64,000 nucleotides of DNA from an uncultured Sphingopyxis sp. (lineage in GTDB: Bacteria; Pseudomonadota; Alphaproteobacteria; Sphingomonadales; Sphingomonadaceae): assembly GCF_900078365.1 (NCBI RefSeq), contig NZ_LT598653.1, positions 496,001-560,000 on the forward strand, in the 5' to 3' direction. Below the pieces are notes generated by a model that saw nothing but the letters and a program-made list of their open reading frames with translations, had not been told where the DNA came from and did not search any database. The translations under genes and the position numbers were made by a program. Below are positions 24,401 through 32,841 of the stretch, piece after piece. Position 1 is the first letter of the stretch, and each line of letters starts with the position of its first letter.

Positions 24401-26386
24401 TCAGCGCAGCAGCGTCGCCAGCGCCGCGAGGAAGCCCTTCGCTTCGGCCTGGCCCGACCGCGGGACGGCGGGGAGGTAGGCGCGGCAGTCGAGGCACGAC
24501 GCCTGCACCGACCCCGTTTGCGACAGCATCGTCAAATCCTGCACCAGCCGGCGCTCGGTGAGTTGGCGGTTCATCGCCGCGATGCCGAACCAGCCGCGCG
24601 GGAGCGCCGTCGCCTGCTCCTCCTCGGCGCCCGACCAGCTCGCGAGCAGCTTCGAAAATTCGCTCGGCTCGTCCTCGAAATATTTGGCGTGGAAATCGCC
24701 GTCGACCTTGGCGAGCTTCGCCGCTGCCGCCAGCGCGTCGGGCAGGCCGCCGAACTGGTCGACGAGCCCGATCTGGCGCGCGGTGCCGCCGGCCCAGACG
24801 CGCCCTTCGGCGATGGGCAATATCTTGTCGAGCGGCTGCTTGCGGCTCTTCGCGACGAGGCCGGTGAAGCGCGCGTAGATGTCCTCGACGCTTGCTTGCG
24901 CCAGCGCGTTGAACTCGTCATTCACGCCGCCGAAAATATCGGGCTGGCCCGACAGCGGGGTGGTCGCGATGCCGTCGGCGTTGACGCCGATCTTGGCAAG
25001 CGCCTGATCGAAGCTCGGCAGGATGCCGAACACGCCGATCGACCCGGTGATCGTCTCGGGCTCGGCGAAGATGCGGTCGGCGGGGGTCGAGACCCAATAG
25101 CCGCCCGACGCCGCGACATTCGCCATCGAGACGACGATCGGCAGTTTCTTCGCCTTGGCGGCGAGCAGCGCCTGGCGGATTTCCTCCGATGCGAGCACCG
25201 ATCCGCCGGGCGAATCGACGCGCAGCACGACCGCCTTGATGCTGCTGTCGGCGGCGGCGTCGAGGATGTGCTGCGCGACGGTCTCGCCGCCCGCGACGCC
25301 GCTCGGCGCTTCGCCATCGACGATCTCGCCGACCACTGGGACGACCGCGATCGCGCTGCCCTTTTGTTCGGGCGGATTGGCGGCGACCCAATTTTCGAGC
25401 GGGATCGCATTATATTCCCACGGCTTGCTGTCGTCGGCGGTGCCGCTGATCTCGGCGACGCGGCGGTTGAACGCCATGCGGCTGCCGAGCTTGTCGACGA
25501 GGCCGGCGTCGAGCGAGGCTTTCGACAGATCGTTGCCCGCCGCCTTCACCGCGCCCGCGGTGTCCGCGATGAAGGCATCGAGCTTGGCGGCAGGGCGCGC
25601 CTTTTTGACGTCGGTCAGCCAGTTTTCCCAGAGCACGCCGGCATAGGCGAGATTGGCTTCCTTCGCTTCGGGCGACTGGTCGCTGCGCAGGAAAGGCTCG
25701 ACCGCGCTCTTGAAGGTGCCGACGCGATAGATGTGCGCAGTGACGCCGAGCCGGTCGATCAGCCCCTTGTAATAGAGGCGCGATCCGCCCGGGCCGGCGA
25801 TCGCGACACCGCCGATGCCGTCGGCCCAGATCTCGCTCGCGTGCGCGGCGATCTGATAGCTGTCGGTGGTGTAGGCGGTCGCGAAGGCGAGGACGGGCTT
25901 TTTCTTCGCGCGCACCTTGTCGATCGCGGCGCCGATCTCGGCGAGCGACACCTGTCCGCCGCCGAGGAAGCGGTCGAGGTCGAGCACGACCGAGGTTACG
26001 CGATCGTCGCCGGCGGCGACTTCGAGCGCGTGGACGACGTCGCGGACGCGGATTTCCTTGAGCTGCGCGCCGCCCGACAGCGCCGCGAGCGGATCGATCT
26101 CGGCGGGCTGTTCGCTGACGATACCGTCGAGTTCGATCACGAGCGCGCCCTTGCTGACCGGCAGGCCGGCATTGGGGCGTCCGGCGAGCAGGCCGAACAG
26201 CGCCACGAAGAAGAGCAGCAGGAAGATGAGCGCGAGCGCGTCCTTGATCCCGACGAGCAGGTTCCAGACCTTGCGCGGGAAGCTGGTCGTGGATTTGCGC
26301 TTGTCGTCGCCGGGCAGCGGACGGCGCACGGGGATGGCCCAGGGGCCGGCGGGATCGTTGGGCGTGTTGGCAGTGCTGTCGGTCAT
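24401..26386 (-). CDS. sppA: Signal peptide peptidase SppA, long (67K) form
   Basis: A 661-residue membrane-anchored serine protease that degrades cleaved signal peptides in the periplasm. One N-terminal hydrophobic helix lies near residues 45-70 (IKDALALIFLLLFFVALFGL). The two tandem domains carry the Ser-Lys dyad: the general-base Lys in YRVGTFKSAVEPF and the nucleophile Ser in MANVAASGGYW, with DSPGG upstream. The reading frame stays open far upstream, but ATG 26386 begins the first sequence typical of the family, and the extension would run through a repeat and the epimerase gene. Confidence 0.93.
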   Translation of the reverse strand: MTDSTANTPNDPAGPWAIPVRRPLPGDDKRKSTTSFPRKVWNLLVGIKDALALIFLLLFFVALFGLLAGRPNAGLPVSKGALVIELDGIVSEQPAEIDPLAALSGGAQLKEIRVRDVVHALEVAAGDDRVTSVVLDLDRFLGGGQVSLAEIGAAIDKVRAKKKPVLAFATAYTTDSYQIAAHASEIWADGIGGVAIAGPGGSRLYYKGLIDRLGVTAHIYRVGTFKSAVEPFLRSDQSPEAKEANLAYAGVLWENWLTDVKKARPAAKLDAFIADTAGAVKAAGNDLSKASLDAGLVDKLGSRMAFNRRVAEISGTADDSKPWEYNAIPLENWVAANPPEQKGSAIAVVPVVGEIVDGEAPSGVAGGETVAQHILDAAADSSIKAVVLRVDSPGGSVLASEEIRQALLAAKAKKLPIVVSMANVAASGGYWVSTPADRIFAEPETITGSIGVFGILPSFDQALAKIGVNADGIATTPLSGQPDIFGGVNDEFNALAQASVEDIYARFTGLVAKSRKQPLDKILPIAEGRVWAGGTARQIGLVDQFGGLPDALAAAAKLAKVDGDFHAKYFEDEPSEFSKLLASWSGAEEEQATALPRGWFGIAAMNRQLTERRLVQDLTMLSQTGSVQASCLDCRAYLPAVPRSGQAEAKGFLAALATLLR

Positions 26387-26473
26387 GCCCGCAAACCTAG
26401 GGATGCGCCCCGCCCTTGGCAATGCACGCTTCGACGGGCGGGCGACGGGAGGGGGGTGAACGGCCTTCCGCAT

Positions 26474-26590
26474 CCCCTCCTCTTCAGAGGAGGGGCAGCG
26501 AGACTTGCGAACTCGTTCGCTAGTCGCAGCGGGGTGGTGTTGCCGCACCGGCGTCCACCACCCCAACCCCTCCTCTGAAGAGGAGGGGCT
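26474..26590. repeat. Palindromic repeat, CCCCTCCTCTTCAGAGGAGGGG family
   Basis: The arms at 26474-26496 and 26567-26590 each contain a CCTCCTCTTCAGAGGAGG-type hairpin. The spacer has a GGGGTGGTG/CACCACCCC inverted pair. It lies between the epimerase end and sppA start, both on the minus strand. Confidence 0.82.
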
Positions 26591-26598
26591 TATCTGCC

Positions 26599-27513
26599 TC
26601 ACAGCCAGCCCTCGCGGCGATACCAGCGCACCGTTTCGGCGAGCGCCTCGCCGGTGTCCAGTTCGGGGCGCCATAACTCGGCGGGCGGGCATTTGCCTTC
26701 GGTCGCAACCCAGTCGGGATGCGCGATATAGCGCGCGCGGTCGGGGGTCAGCTTGGCGCGGCTCCGGCGCACGAGTTTGTCGAGCCTCCCGCCGGCCTTG
26801 AGCAGCAGTGCGGGAGTCGCGAGCGTCGAGAGGCGCTGGCGTCCGACGGCGCGCGCGACGGCGCGGGCAAAGCCGCGGTGCGACCAGCCCGCCGGCTTGC
26901 CGTCGTCGGGCTCGTAAATCTGGCCGATGCTGACGCTGCGGTCGGCGGCGAGCGTGACGAGCAGCCGCGCGAGCTCGTCGACGTAAATCGCCGACATGCG
27001 CCCGTTCGGCACCAGCGCGATGCCGCGCCGCGCCATGCGAAACAGGTCGAGCATTTCGGTATCGCCGGGGCCGAAGACCGCGGGCGGGCGGACGATCGTC
27101 CAGTCGAGGCCGCTTTCGATGACGACGGCCTCGGCGCGCTCCTTCGACCAGCCATAGTTGGACAGCGCAGGCTCGCGCGCCGCGAGCGAGGAGACGTGGA
27201 CGAAGCGCGTGATCCCGGCATTGCGCGCGGCATCGACGACATTCGCGGTTGCGGTCGCATTGCCCGCCTCGAAGGCGGCGCGAGTGGGCACGTTGACGAC
27301 GCCCGCGATGTGCATGACGACGTCGGCGCCCGTCGCCATCTCGGCGAGGCTCTCGGGCTGGTCGAGCGCGCCCGCGATCCACGTCACGCCTTCGCGTTCG
27401 GGCTGCGCGCGGCGGGTGAGGGCGCGGACGTGCCAGCCCGCCGCGACCGCTCGCCGCATCGCGGCACCGCCGACGAAGCCGGTCGCGCCGGTCATCGCGA
27501 GGGTGAGGGTCAT
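26599..27513 (-). CDS. NAD(P)-dependent epimerase/dehydratase family protein (NDUFA9-like)
   Basis: A 304-residue short-chain dehydrogenase of the extended/atypical type. The Rossmann nucleotide motif TGATGFVG lies near residue 8 and the YGWSK (Y-x-x-x-K) catalytic pair near residue 119. It resembles the NDUFA9/complex-I-associated group and sugar epimerase relatives, which differ in substrate, so the reaction is not assigned. It is flanked on both sides by palindromic repeats. Confidence 0.82.
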   Translation of the reverse strand: MTLTLAMTGATGFVGGAAMRRAVAAGWHVRALTRRAQPEREGVTWIAGALDQPESLAEMATGADVVMHIAGVVNVPTRAAFEAGNATATANVVDAARNAGITRFVHVSSLAAREPALSNYGWSKERAEAVVIESGLDWTIVRPPAVFGPGDTEMLDLFRMARRGIALVPNGRMSAIYVDELARLLVTLAADRSVSIGQIYEPDDGKPAGWSHRGFARAVARAVGRQRLSTLATPALLLKAGGRLDKLVRRSRAKLTPDRARYIAHPDWVATEGKCPPAELWRPELDTGEALAETVRWYRREGWL

Positions 27514-27518
27514 CTTCC

Positions 27519-27613
27519 CCCCTCCCCTTCAGGGGAGGGGCAGGGGGTGGGGGCTGTCGAGATAGCGCAAGGCCGATCGCCCCCACCCCAACCCCTCCCC
27601 TGAAGGGGAGGGG
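27519..27613. repeat. Palindromic repeat, CCTCCCCTTCAGGGGAGGGG family
   Basis: The arms near 27519-27553 and 27581-27613 each hold a CCCCTTCAGGGG-type hairpin followed by a G- or C-rich run. It fills the gap between the proB end and the epimerase start. Confidence 0.82.
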
Positions 27614-27631
27614 CTTTGGAAGCCTGGTCGT

Positions 27632-28738
27632 TCACAGGAGCACCATATGGTCGCGGTGGACCATTGCGCTTCTGGGCGCATAGCCGAGCGCCGCTTCCTG
27701 CGCGTCGCGGCCGAGACCGACGATGTTCGCGGCGTCGGCGCCCGGATATTCGGACAGGCCGCGCGCGATGACGCGGCCGTCGGGGCCGGCGATGTCGAGG
27801 ATGTCGCCGCGCGCGAAGCTGCCGCTGACCGCGGTCACGCCGGCGGCGAGCAGGCTGGCGCCGCCTTGCAGCGCCCTGGCGGCGCCCGCGTCGATCTCGA
27901 CCCGGCCCTTCGCGGTCAGCCCGCCCGCGAGCCACGCCTTGCGCGCGCTCGCACCGCGCTCGGCGGCGAACAGCGTGTGCCGGGCTTCGGTCGAGAGCGG
28001 GCGGTCGATCCGCCCCGATGCGATCGCGAGATGCGCGCCCGCGGCGTTGGCGATGCGCGCCGCCGCGATCTTCGACACCATGCCGCCCGACCCCATACCC
28101 GAGGCGGAGCCGCTGTCGGCCATCGCCTCGATCGCGGCATCGATGCGCTCGACGCGCGCGATATGGCTCGCGCCGGGAAGGGCGGGATTCTTGTCATAAA
28201 GGCCGTCGATGTCCGACAGCAGGATCACGCCGCCCGCCGCCGCGGCCTGCGCGACGCGCGCGGCGAGGCGGTCGTTGTCGCCGAAGCGGATTTCCTCGGT
28301 CGCGACGCTGTCATTCTCGTTGATGACCGGCACGACGCCGAGGCTGAGCAACCGGTCGAGCGTCGCCGCGGCGTTGAGATAGCGGCGGCGATGCTCGAGG
28401 TCGTCGAGGGTCACGAGCATCTGCGCCGCGGTCAGTTCCTCGGCGCCGAGCACCTCGGCCCAGACCTGCGACAGCGCGATCTGTCCGGTCGCCGCCGCCG
28501 CCTGCGCATCCTCGAGCGTCCCGCGTCCTCCCTTGGCAAGCCCCAGCCGCCGCGCGCCGAGTGCGATCGCGCCCGACGAGACGACCGCGACCTGCTGGCC
28601 CGCGCGCGTCCGTTCGCCGATGTCGGCCGCGATCCCGGCAAGCCAGTCGCGCCGGACCGCGCCCGACGGATCGACGAGCAGCGCCGATCCGATCTTGACG
28701 ATCAGCCGGGGACAGGCGGCGGGCGGAAACAGGCTCAT
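27632..28738 (-). CDS. proB: Glutamate 5-kinase
   Basis: A 368-residue enzyme that phosphorylates L-glutamate in the first step of proline synthesis. The amino-acid-kinase domain runs from LIVKIGSALLVD (near residue 12) through AVVSSGAIALGARRLG and VVPVINENDSVATEEIRFGDND, with SGMGSGGMVSKIAAA near 210. A C-terminal PUA domain occupies ~275-368. I chose ATG 28738 over ATG 28774 because the family pattern begins there. In many bacteria obgE lies directly upstream; here it is 2.7 kb away with two genes between. Confidence 0.95.
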   Translation of the reverse strand: MSLFPPAACPRLIVKIGSALLVDPSGAVRRDWLAGIAADIGERTRAGQQVAVVSSGAIALGARRLGLAKGGRGTLEDAQAAAATGQIALSQVWAEVLGAEELTAAQMLVTLDDLEHRRRYLNAAATLDRLLSLGVVPVINENDSVATEEIRFGDNDRLAARVAQAAAAGGVILLSDIDGLYDKNPALPGASHIARVERIDAAIEAMADSGSASGMGSGGMVSKIAAARIANAAGAHLAIASGRIDRPLSTEARHTLFAAERGASARKAWLAGGLTAKGRVEIDAGAARALQGGASLLAAGVTAVSGSFARGDILDIAGPDGRVIARGLSEYPGADAANIVGLGRDAQEAALGYAPRSAMVHRDHMVLL

Positions 28739-29012
28739 GGCGCCGCCGATAGCGCGCCGCGCGCGTTCCGCCAATGCGAATGTCCGGACGAGGATTCGCG
28801 CAATTTTATTCCGAACTTGTCAAACTTGTCATTCCCCTCGGGTATAATGATACCCGTGAGAGGGCCGGCAGCCGGAGAGAGGTGCAGTGCGGCAGGGCGG
28901 CGAGCGGGCATGGCGGGGCGAAGCTATGCGTGCGGGATAATGTAGGACAGCGATTTTTTGAGCCCGTGCACGATGGCGGCATTGGGGTGGGAAGCGGACA
29001 AACCCAATCGTT

Positions 29013-29091
29013 CGTCATTCCCGCGAAAGCGGGAACCCAGTCTGGGGTCAGCCTACGCATGCTCTGGGTCCCCGCTTTCGCGGGGATGACG
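29013..29091. repeat. Palindromic repeat, CGTCATTCCCGCGAAAGCGGG family
   Basis: The arms 29013-29040 and 29064-29091 form an inverted pair with only a few mismatches. It is the second copy of the family found at 21674-21752. Confidence 0.85.
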
Positions 29092-29148
29092 AAGTAAAAG
29101 GTGGGCGACGGCTGGTTTCGGTCGAAACCGGTCAAAGCCGTCCTCGCC

Positions 29149-29180
29149 CAAAAATGAAGCCCGCCGGCAAGCCGGCGGAC
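29149..29180 (-). terminator. Rho-independent terminator-like hairpin
   Basis: Read on the minus strand, GTCCGCCGG-CTTG-CCGGCGGGC forms a nine-pair stem (one G-T) with a four-base loop, followed by TTCATTTTTG. This is a good intrinsic terminator for a minus-strand transcript. No annotated minus-strand gene ends here except the short open frame just upstream. Confidence 0.6.
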
Positions 29181-29181
29181 T

Positions 29182-29292
29182 TCAAGAGAGCAAGATGGCC
29201 TTGGTTCCACCTTCCTCGGGTCGCGGGTCTTTCATGGCCGATTCGCGCCCTTGTTTCGCTACCCACCTGGGTAGGCCGCCCATTTTTTTCAT
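29182..29292 (-). ncRNA. Candidate small RNA or 36-residue peptide gene ahead of a terminator
   Basis: On the minus strand an open frame starts with ATGAAAAAAATG, encodes 36 residues (MKKMGGLPRWVAKQG at the start) and stops just before the hairpin at 29149-29180. I see no clear ribosome site and recognise no family. It could equally be a non-coding RNA ending at the terminator. The bounds are those of the open frame; the true 5' end is unknown. Confidence 0.3.
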
Positions 29293-29369
29293 TTTGTCGC
29301 ATTGCGCTTGCCATCACGGTGCGGCTCGCTTCAAATGCCGGGGCTGCGTATCTTCTTTGGGGGGAAGTC

Positions 29370-30533
29370 ATGCAGGGCGACCAGCGACCGGCCATAGCGA
29401 CCGATCATGACGCGCAGGCCGAATGGGAGGTGCTCAACGCGCTGATCGGCGAAATCTATGATTCGGTGCTCCATCCCGAAAGCTGGAACGAAACCCTCGC
29501 CCGCATCACCGGCGCTCTATGCCCCCTGAACTGGGACGCCGCTTTCATCCTCTGGGAGAGCAGCAATCCGCCGAGCGCGCGCTTCGTCGCCGCGACCGGT
29601 CTCGCCGCGGGCATTCAGGAAATCTACACCGCGGTCTATGCCGGCCATCATCCCTGGTCGCGCAAGCTGATGCGCTATGGCAATGGCAGCGTCGTCGACA
29701 GTTTCGACATCATGACGCGCGAGGAATTCTATGAAAGCGAGTTTTTCCGCAACTTCCTGAAACCCTATGGGATCGACCGGCTCGTCGCGGTGATGCTCGA
29801 CCGCCGCGACGGCGACCGGCTCGGACTGATGCTGCCCGGCCCCGGCGACCGCGACGTCGAACGGCTGAAGCGCGGCTTGCGCGTGCTCGCCCCGCATATG
29901 CAGCGCGCGATGCGGATCAGCGACCGCATCGCGACGCTCGATCTTGCCGCGGGCGCCGCGCGCGCCGCCGCCGATACCGCGCCCTTCGCGATCTTCAGCC
30001 TCGACGATCAGCTGAACATTCTCGCCGCCAACGCCCGCGCCGCGCGCTATGAACGCGCGGGCTTCATCGGCACCGCGCGGGACCGCTTCGCCTTCATCCA
30101 TCCGCCGAGCCAGAAACAATTGCTTGATCTCGTCAGGAGCCCCGATCCCGCGGGGCTCGCCTTTCAGACCGTCGCGCCGTCGGGCAAGGAATGCCCGGTG
30201 CTCGTCGCGCGGGTGACGCGGCAATCGGCGCAGCAGCTCGGCGGCGTCCGCCTCGGCGCCTCGCTGATCGTCACGCTGGGCAGCGCGCCGGGCGAAACCC
30301 CGGTGGTCGAGATCGATCGCGTCGCGCAATGGTTCGGCCTGACCCCGGCCGAAGCGCGCCTCGCCGTCGCGCTCGCCGCGGGCGACACGCTGCAGGATTA
30401 TGCCGCGCTGCGCGCCGTCAGCCTCAACGCGGTGCGCTTTCTGCTGAAGGGCATTTTCCGCAAGACCGGCGCGACGAGCCAGGCGCAGCTCGTCGCGCGG
30501 CTCGCACGGCTCCCGGCGCCGGGTGGCGGATAG
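29370..30533 (+). CDS. LuxR-type HTH transcriptional regulator
   Basis: A 387-residue protein. The last ~65 residues form a LuxR-like helix-turn-helix (FGLTPAEARLAVALAAGDTL, then AVSLNAVRFLLKGIFRKTGA). The N-terminal ~320 residues look like one or two PAS/GAF-type sensor folds, with no recognisable ligand site and no phosphoacceptor domain. ATG 29370 follows GGGGGGAAG at a good distance. It ends six bases from the convergent MipA gene. Confidence 0.82.
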   Translation: MQGDQRPAIATDHDAQAEWEVLNALIGEIYDSVLHPESWNETLARITGALCPLNWDAAFILWESSNPPSARFVAATGLAAGIQEIYTAVYAGHHPWSRKLMRYGNGSVVDSFDIMTREEFYESEFFRNFLKPYGIDRLVAVMLDRRDGDRLGLMLPGPGDRDVERLKRGLRVLAPHMQRAMRISDRIATLDLAAGAARAAADTAPFAIFSLDDQLNILAANARAARYERAGFIGTARDRFAFIHPPSQKQLLDLVRSPDPAGLAFQTVAPSGKECPVLVARVTRQSAQQLGGVRLGASLIVTLGSAPGETPVVEIDRVAQWFGLTPAEARLAVALAAGDTLQDYAALRAVSLNAVRFLLKGIFRKTGATSQAQLVARLARLPAPGGG

Positions 30534-30539
30534 GGCCGG

Positions 30540-31310
30540 TCAGCGGCCGCCGAAGGTATAGCTGAGCGCGATGCCCCCCGAGGGCTGGCTGCGCGATCCG
30601 AGCTGGCGCGTGATGGGCGAGCCGGCGGCGTCGCCGACGAGCCGGTCATAGCGGCCGTAGACGGCGATGCCCCAATTTCTGCCGAGCATGCGGTGATAGC
30701 CCGCGGTGACGCCGACCGACTGGACGCCGCCGCCCGGATCGTAAGCGGGCAGGCCCGACGCGACCGCGGCTGCGGGCGTCACGCCGAAATAGGCGCGGGT
30801 ATATCTGGCGTCGCCGAGCGTCACGCGCGGGCCGACCGAGAAGAGCCTGTCGTCACCCTGCCGCGCGATATAGTCGGCGCTGATTTCGCCGGTCCAGCCC
30901 TTGTGGCCGCTGAGCCCCTTGCGCCCTTCGGCGCGGATGCGGAGCGACGGAGTCAGCGAGACCTGCGCGAAGCCGCCGGCCTCGACCGTGAAGCCGACCT
31001 TGGGCAGGTCGGCGCCGATGTCGGACGCCTTGCGCTTGCCGATGAAGCCGAAGGCCGGGCCGAAGGCGAAATCGCCCGCATGGACGAGCGGCGAGCCGAA
31101 GCTTTCGTCGGGCGCCTCATATTCGAACGCGCTGTCGCGGGTGCGCGAGACGTCGATATAGGGGCCGACGCTGAACTTGTCCGCGCCCGGCCACGACGGC
31201 GATAGCTGGGGGCCGAGGATGATGCGGGTGCGCTTCTCGCCATCCTGCGCCTGCGCCGGGGCGGCGAGCGTGATGAGGAGGAGGGCGGGAAGCCGGTTGC
31301 GTGCGGTCAT
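30540..31310 (-). CDS. MipA/OmpV-family outer membrane protein
   Basis: A 256-residue protein with a cleavable signal peptide (MTARNRLPALLLITLAAPAQ, cut after AQA) and a beta-barrel pattern of alternating hydrophobic strands ending in an aromatic-rich C-terminus (ALSYTFGGR). MipA/OmpV proteins are outer membrane scaffolds or porins. I chose ATG 31310, preceded by AAGGATTTCGC. It lies between the LuxR-type gene (convergent) and obgE. Confidence 0.85.
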   Translation of the reverse strand: MTARNRLPALLLITLAAPAQAQDGEKRTRIILGPQLSPSWPGADKFSVGPYIDVSRTRDSAFEYEAPDESFGSPLVHAGDFAFGPAFGFIGKRKASDIGADLPKVGFTVEAGGFAQVSLTPSLRIRAEGRKGLSGHKGWTGEISADYIARQGDDRLFSVGPRVTLGDARYTRAYFGVTPAAAVASGLPAYDPGGGVQSVGVTAGYHRMLGRNWGIAVYGRYDRLVGDAAGSPITRQLGSRSQPSGGIALSYTFGGR

Positions 31311-31383
31311 GCGAAATCCTTGTTGTTCCGCATGAAATTCCCTGCGGCGGCGTTTCGTTCCTAGCATCAGGCTCTGAATTTCC

Positions 31384-31461
31384 GGTCATCCCGGCGAAGG
31401 CCGGGATCTCCCCCTATGGTTATGACGCATCGGCGAGATCCCGGCCTTCGCCGGGATGACG
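31384..31461. repeat. Palindromic repeat, GTCATCCCGGCGAAGGCCGGGATCTC family
   Basis: The arms 31384-31410 and 31435-31461 are nearly perfect inverted copies. A second copy of this family is at 54880-54957. It lies between the obgE end and the mipA start. Confidence 0.88.
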
Positions 31462-31473
31462 GAATAAGCGACA

Positions 31474-32514
31474 TCAAAGCGGCGACCAGTCGCCAGCTTC
31501 TTCGCTTTCGTCCTCGCCGGGTTCGGGATGGCCGATCGCTGCGAGCAGCTTGTCGAGCACCGCGGGCACCCCCGCGCCGCTCGCGCCCGACAGCGCCATC
31601 ACCGGATGGCCGCTTTCGGCCTCGAGCTCGGCCGAGAGCGCGGCGATCAGTTCATCGTCGAGCGTGTCGGTCTTGTTGAGCGCGACGATCACCGGCTTGT
31701 CGATCAGGTCGGCGCCATAGGCTTCGAGTTCGTCGCGGACGATGCGATAGCTCGTCGCGACATCCGCGTCGTTCGCATCGACGAGGTGGAGCAGCACGCG
31801 GCAGCGTTCGATATGGCCGAGGAAGCGGTCGCCGACGCCGGCTCCCTCTGCGGCGCCCGCGATCAACCCCGGAATATCGGCGATGACGAACTCATGCCCC
31901 TTGTGGCTGACGACGCCGAGCTGCGGGCGGAGCGTCGTGAAGGCATAGGCGCCGACCTTGGCCTGCGCATTGGTCACCGCGTTGATGAAGGTCGACTTGC
32001 CGGCGTTGGGCAAGCCGACGAGGCCCGCGTCCGCGAGTAGTTTCAGCCGCAGCCACACCCACATTTCCTCGCCCGGCCAGCCCGGACCGTGCTGGCGCGG
32101 CGCGCGGTTGGTGCTGGTCTTGTAGCTCGCATTGCCGCGGCCGCCGTCGCCGCCGCGCAGGAAATGGATGCGCTCGCCTTCCTTGGTCAGGTCGGCGAGC
32201 AGGCTGCGTTCCTCGTCGTCGGCAAGGATCTGCGTGCCGATCGGGACCTGGATGACGAGGTCGGGGCCGCCCGCGCCGGTGCGGTCGCGGCCCGCGCCCG
32301 GGGTGCCGCGCTTCGCCTTGAAATGCTGGGTGTAGCGAAAATCGATCAGCGTGTTGAGGCCCGCGACCGCCTCGAAGACGATGTCGCCGCCCTTGCCGCC
32401 GTTGCCGCCGTCGGGGCCGCCATATTCGATATATTTCTCACGCCGGAACGACACGGCGCCGGGGCCGCCGTCGCCGGACTTGATGAAAATCTTGGCTTGG
32501 TCGAGGAAGTGCAT
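31474..32514 (-). CDS. obgE: Obg/CgtA GTPase
   Basis: A 346-residue GTPase that associates with the large ribosomal subunit and couples ribosome assembly to stress. The N-terminal Gly-rich Obg fold (GGPDGGNGGKGGD near residue 32) is followed by the G domain, with G1 GLPNAGKST near 167, G3 DIPGLI and G4 NKTD. The short acidic C-terminus is typical. It is transcribed away from proB, from which it is separated by the MipA and LuxR-type genes. Confidence 0.96.
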   Translation of the reverse strand: MHFLDQAKIFIKSGDGGPGAVSFRREKYIEYGGPDGGNGGKGGDIVFEAVAGLNTLIDFRYTQHFKAKRGTPGAGRDRTGAGGPDLVIQVPIGTQILADDEERSLLADLTKEGERIHFLRGGDGGRGNASYKTSTNRAPRQHGPGWPGEEMWVWLRLKLLADAGLVGLPNAGKSTFINAVTNAQAKVGAYAFTTLRPQLGVVSHKGHEFVIADIPGLIAGAAEGAGVGDRFLGHIERCRVLLHLVDANDADVATSYRIVRDELEAYGADLIDKPVIVALNKTDTLDDELIAALSAELEAESGHPVMALSGASGAGVPAVLDKLLAAIGHPEPGEDESEEAGDWSPL

Positions 32515-32841
32515 GGCGGGGCCTTTAGGCGGAACGGCGCGATTTTACTAGCAGGGCATCCACGGGGGAAGGCTATGGAAGGTAGTCGCGATACCGATGG
32601 CGGCTTTGGGTTGGTGAACTGCCGATCCCGATCCTCCCTGTGGCGAAGCCACGGGGAGGGGGATAAAAGGAACGCGCGGGGCGCGTTGCTTCCCGCGAGG
32701 CGCCGCAGGCGATGGTGGAGGGGCAGCGACGTTGCGTCATAGCCCCTCCGTCAGCGCTTCGCGCTGCCACCTCCCCATCGCTGCGCGACAGGGAGGATCA
32801 ATGGCAGCTTCCGGTCGGAACCGGCTATTCATCGCCTTGTT
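32515..32841. other. Intergenic region filled by a long palindromic repeat
   Basis: The 327-base gap between obgE and the TetR remnant is mostly the element at 32630-32799. The obgE promoter should lie in the ~100 bases next to 32514. I see no gene here. Confidence 0.55.
32630..32799. repeat. Long palindromic repeat, GATCCTCCCTGTGGCG family
   Basis: The arms 32630-32663 and 32768-32799 match the element at 53889-54016. The 104-base spacer contains further inverted segments (GCGATGGTGGAGGGGC and GCCCCTCCGTCAGCGC). Confidence 0.82.

Larger units (their letters stand above)
28739..29369. other. Intergenic region with promoter-like AT-rich part, a repeat and a terminator-like hairpin
   Basis: This 631-base gap separates divergent proB and the LuxR-type gene. 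Bases 28798-28860 are AT-rich and contain GGGTATAATGATACCC, a small hairpin with a TATAAT box. Bases 29013-29091 are a palindromic repeat. Bases 29149-29180 form a terminator-like hairpin on the minus strand, preceded there by a 36-codon open frame (29182-29292). Confidence 0.55.

Noticed and set aside
26387..27586. Possible N-terminal extension of sppA of ~400 residues
   Set aside because: The frame stays open through a repeat and through the opposite-frame epimerase gene. The family sequence begins at 26386, so the extension is coincidental.
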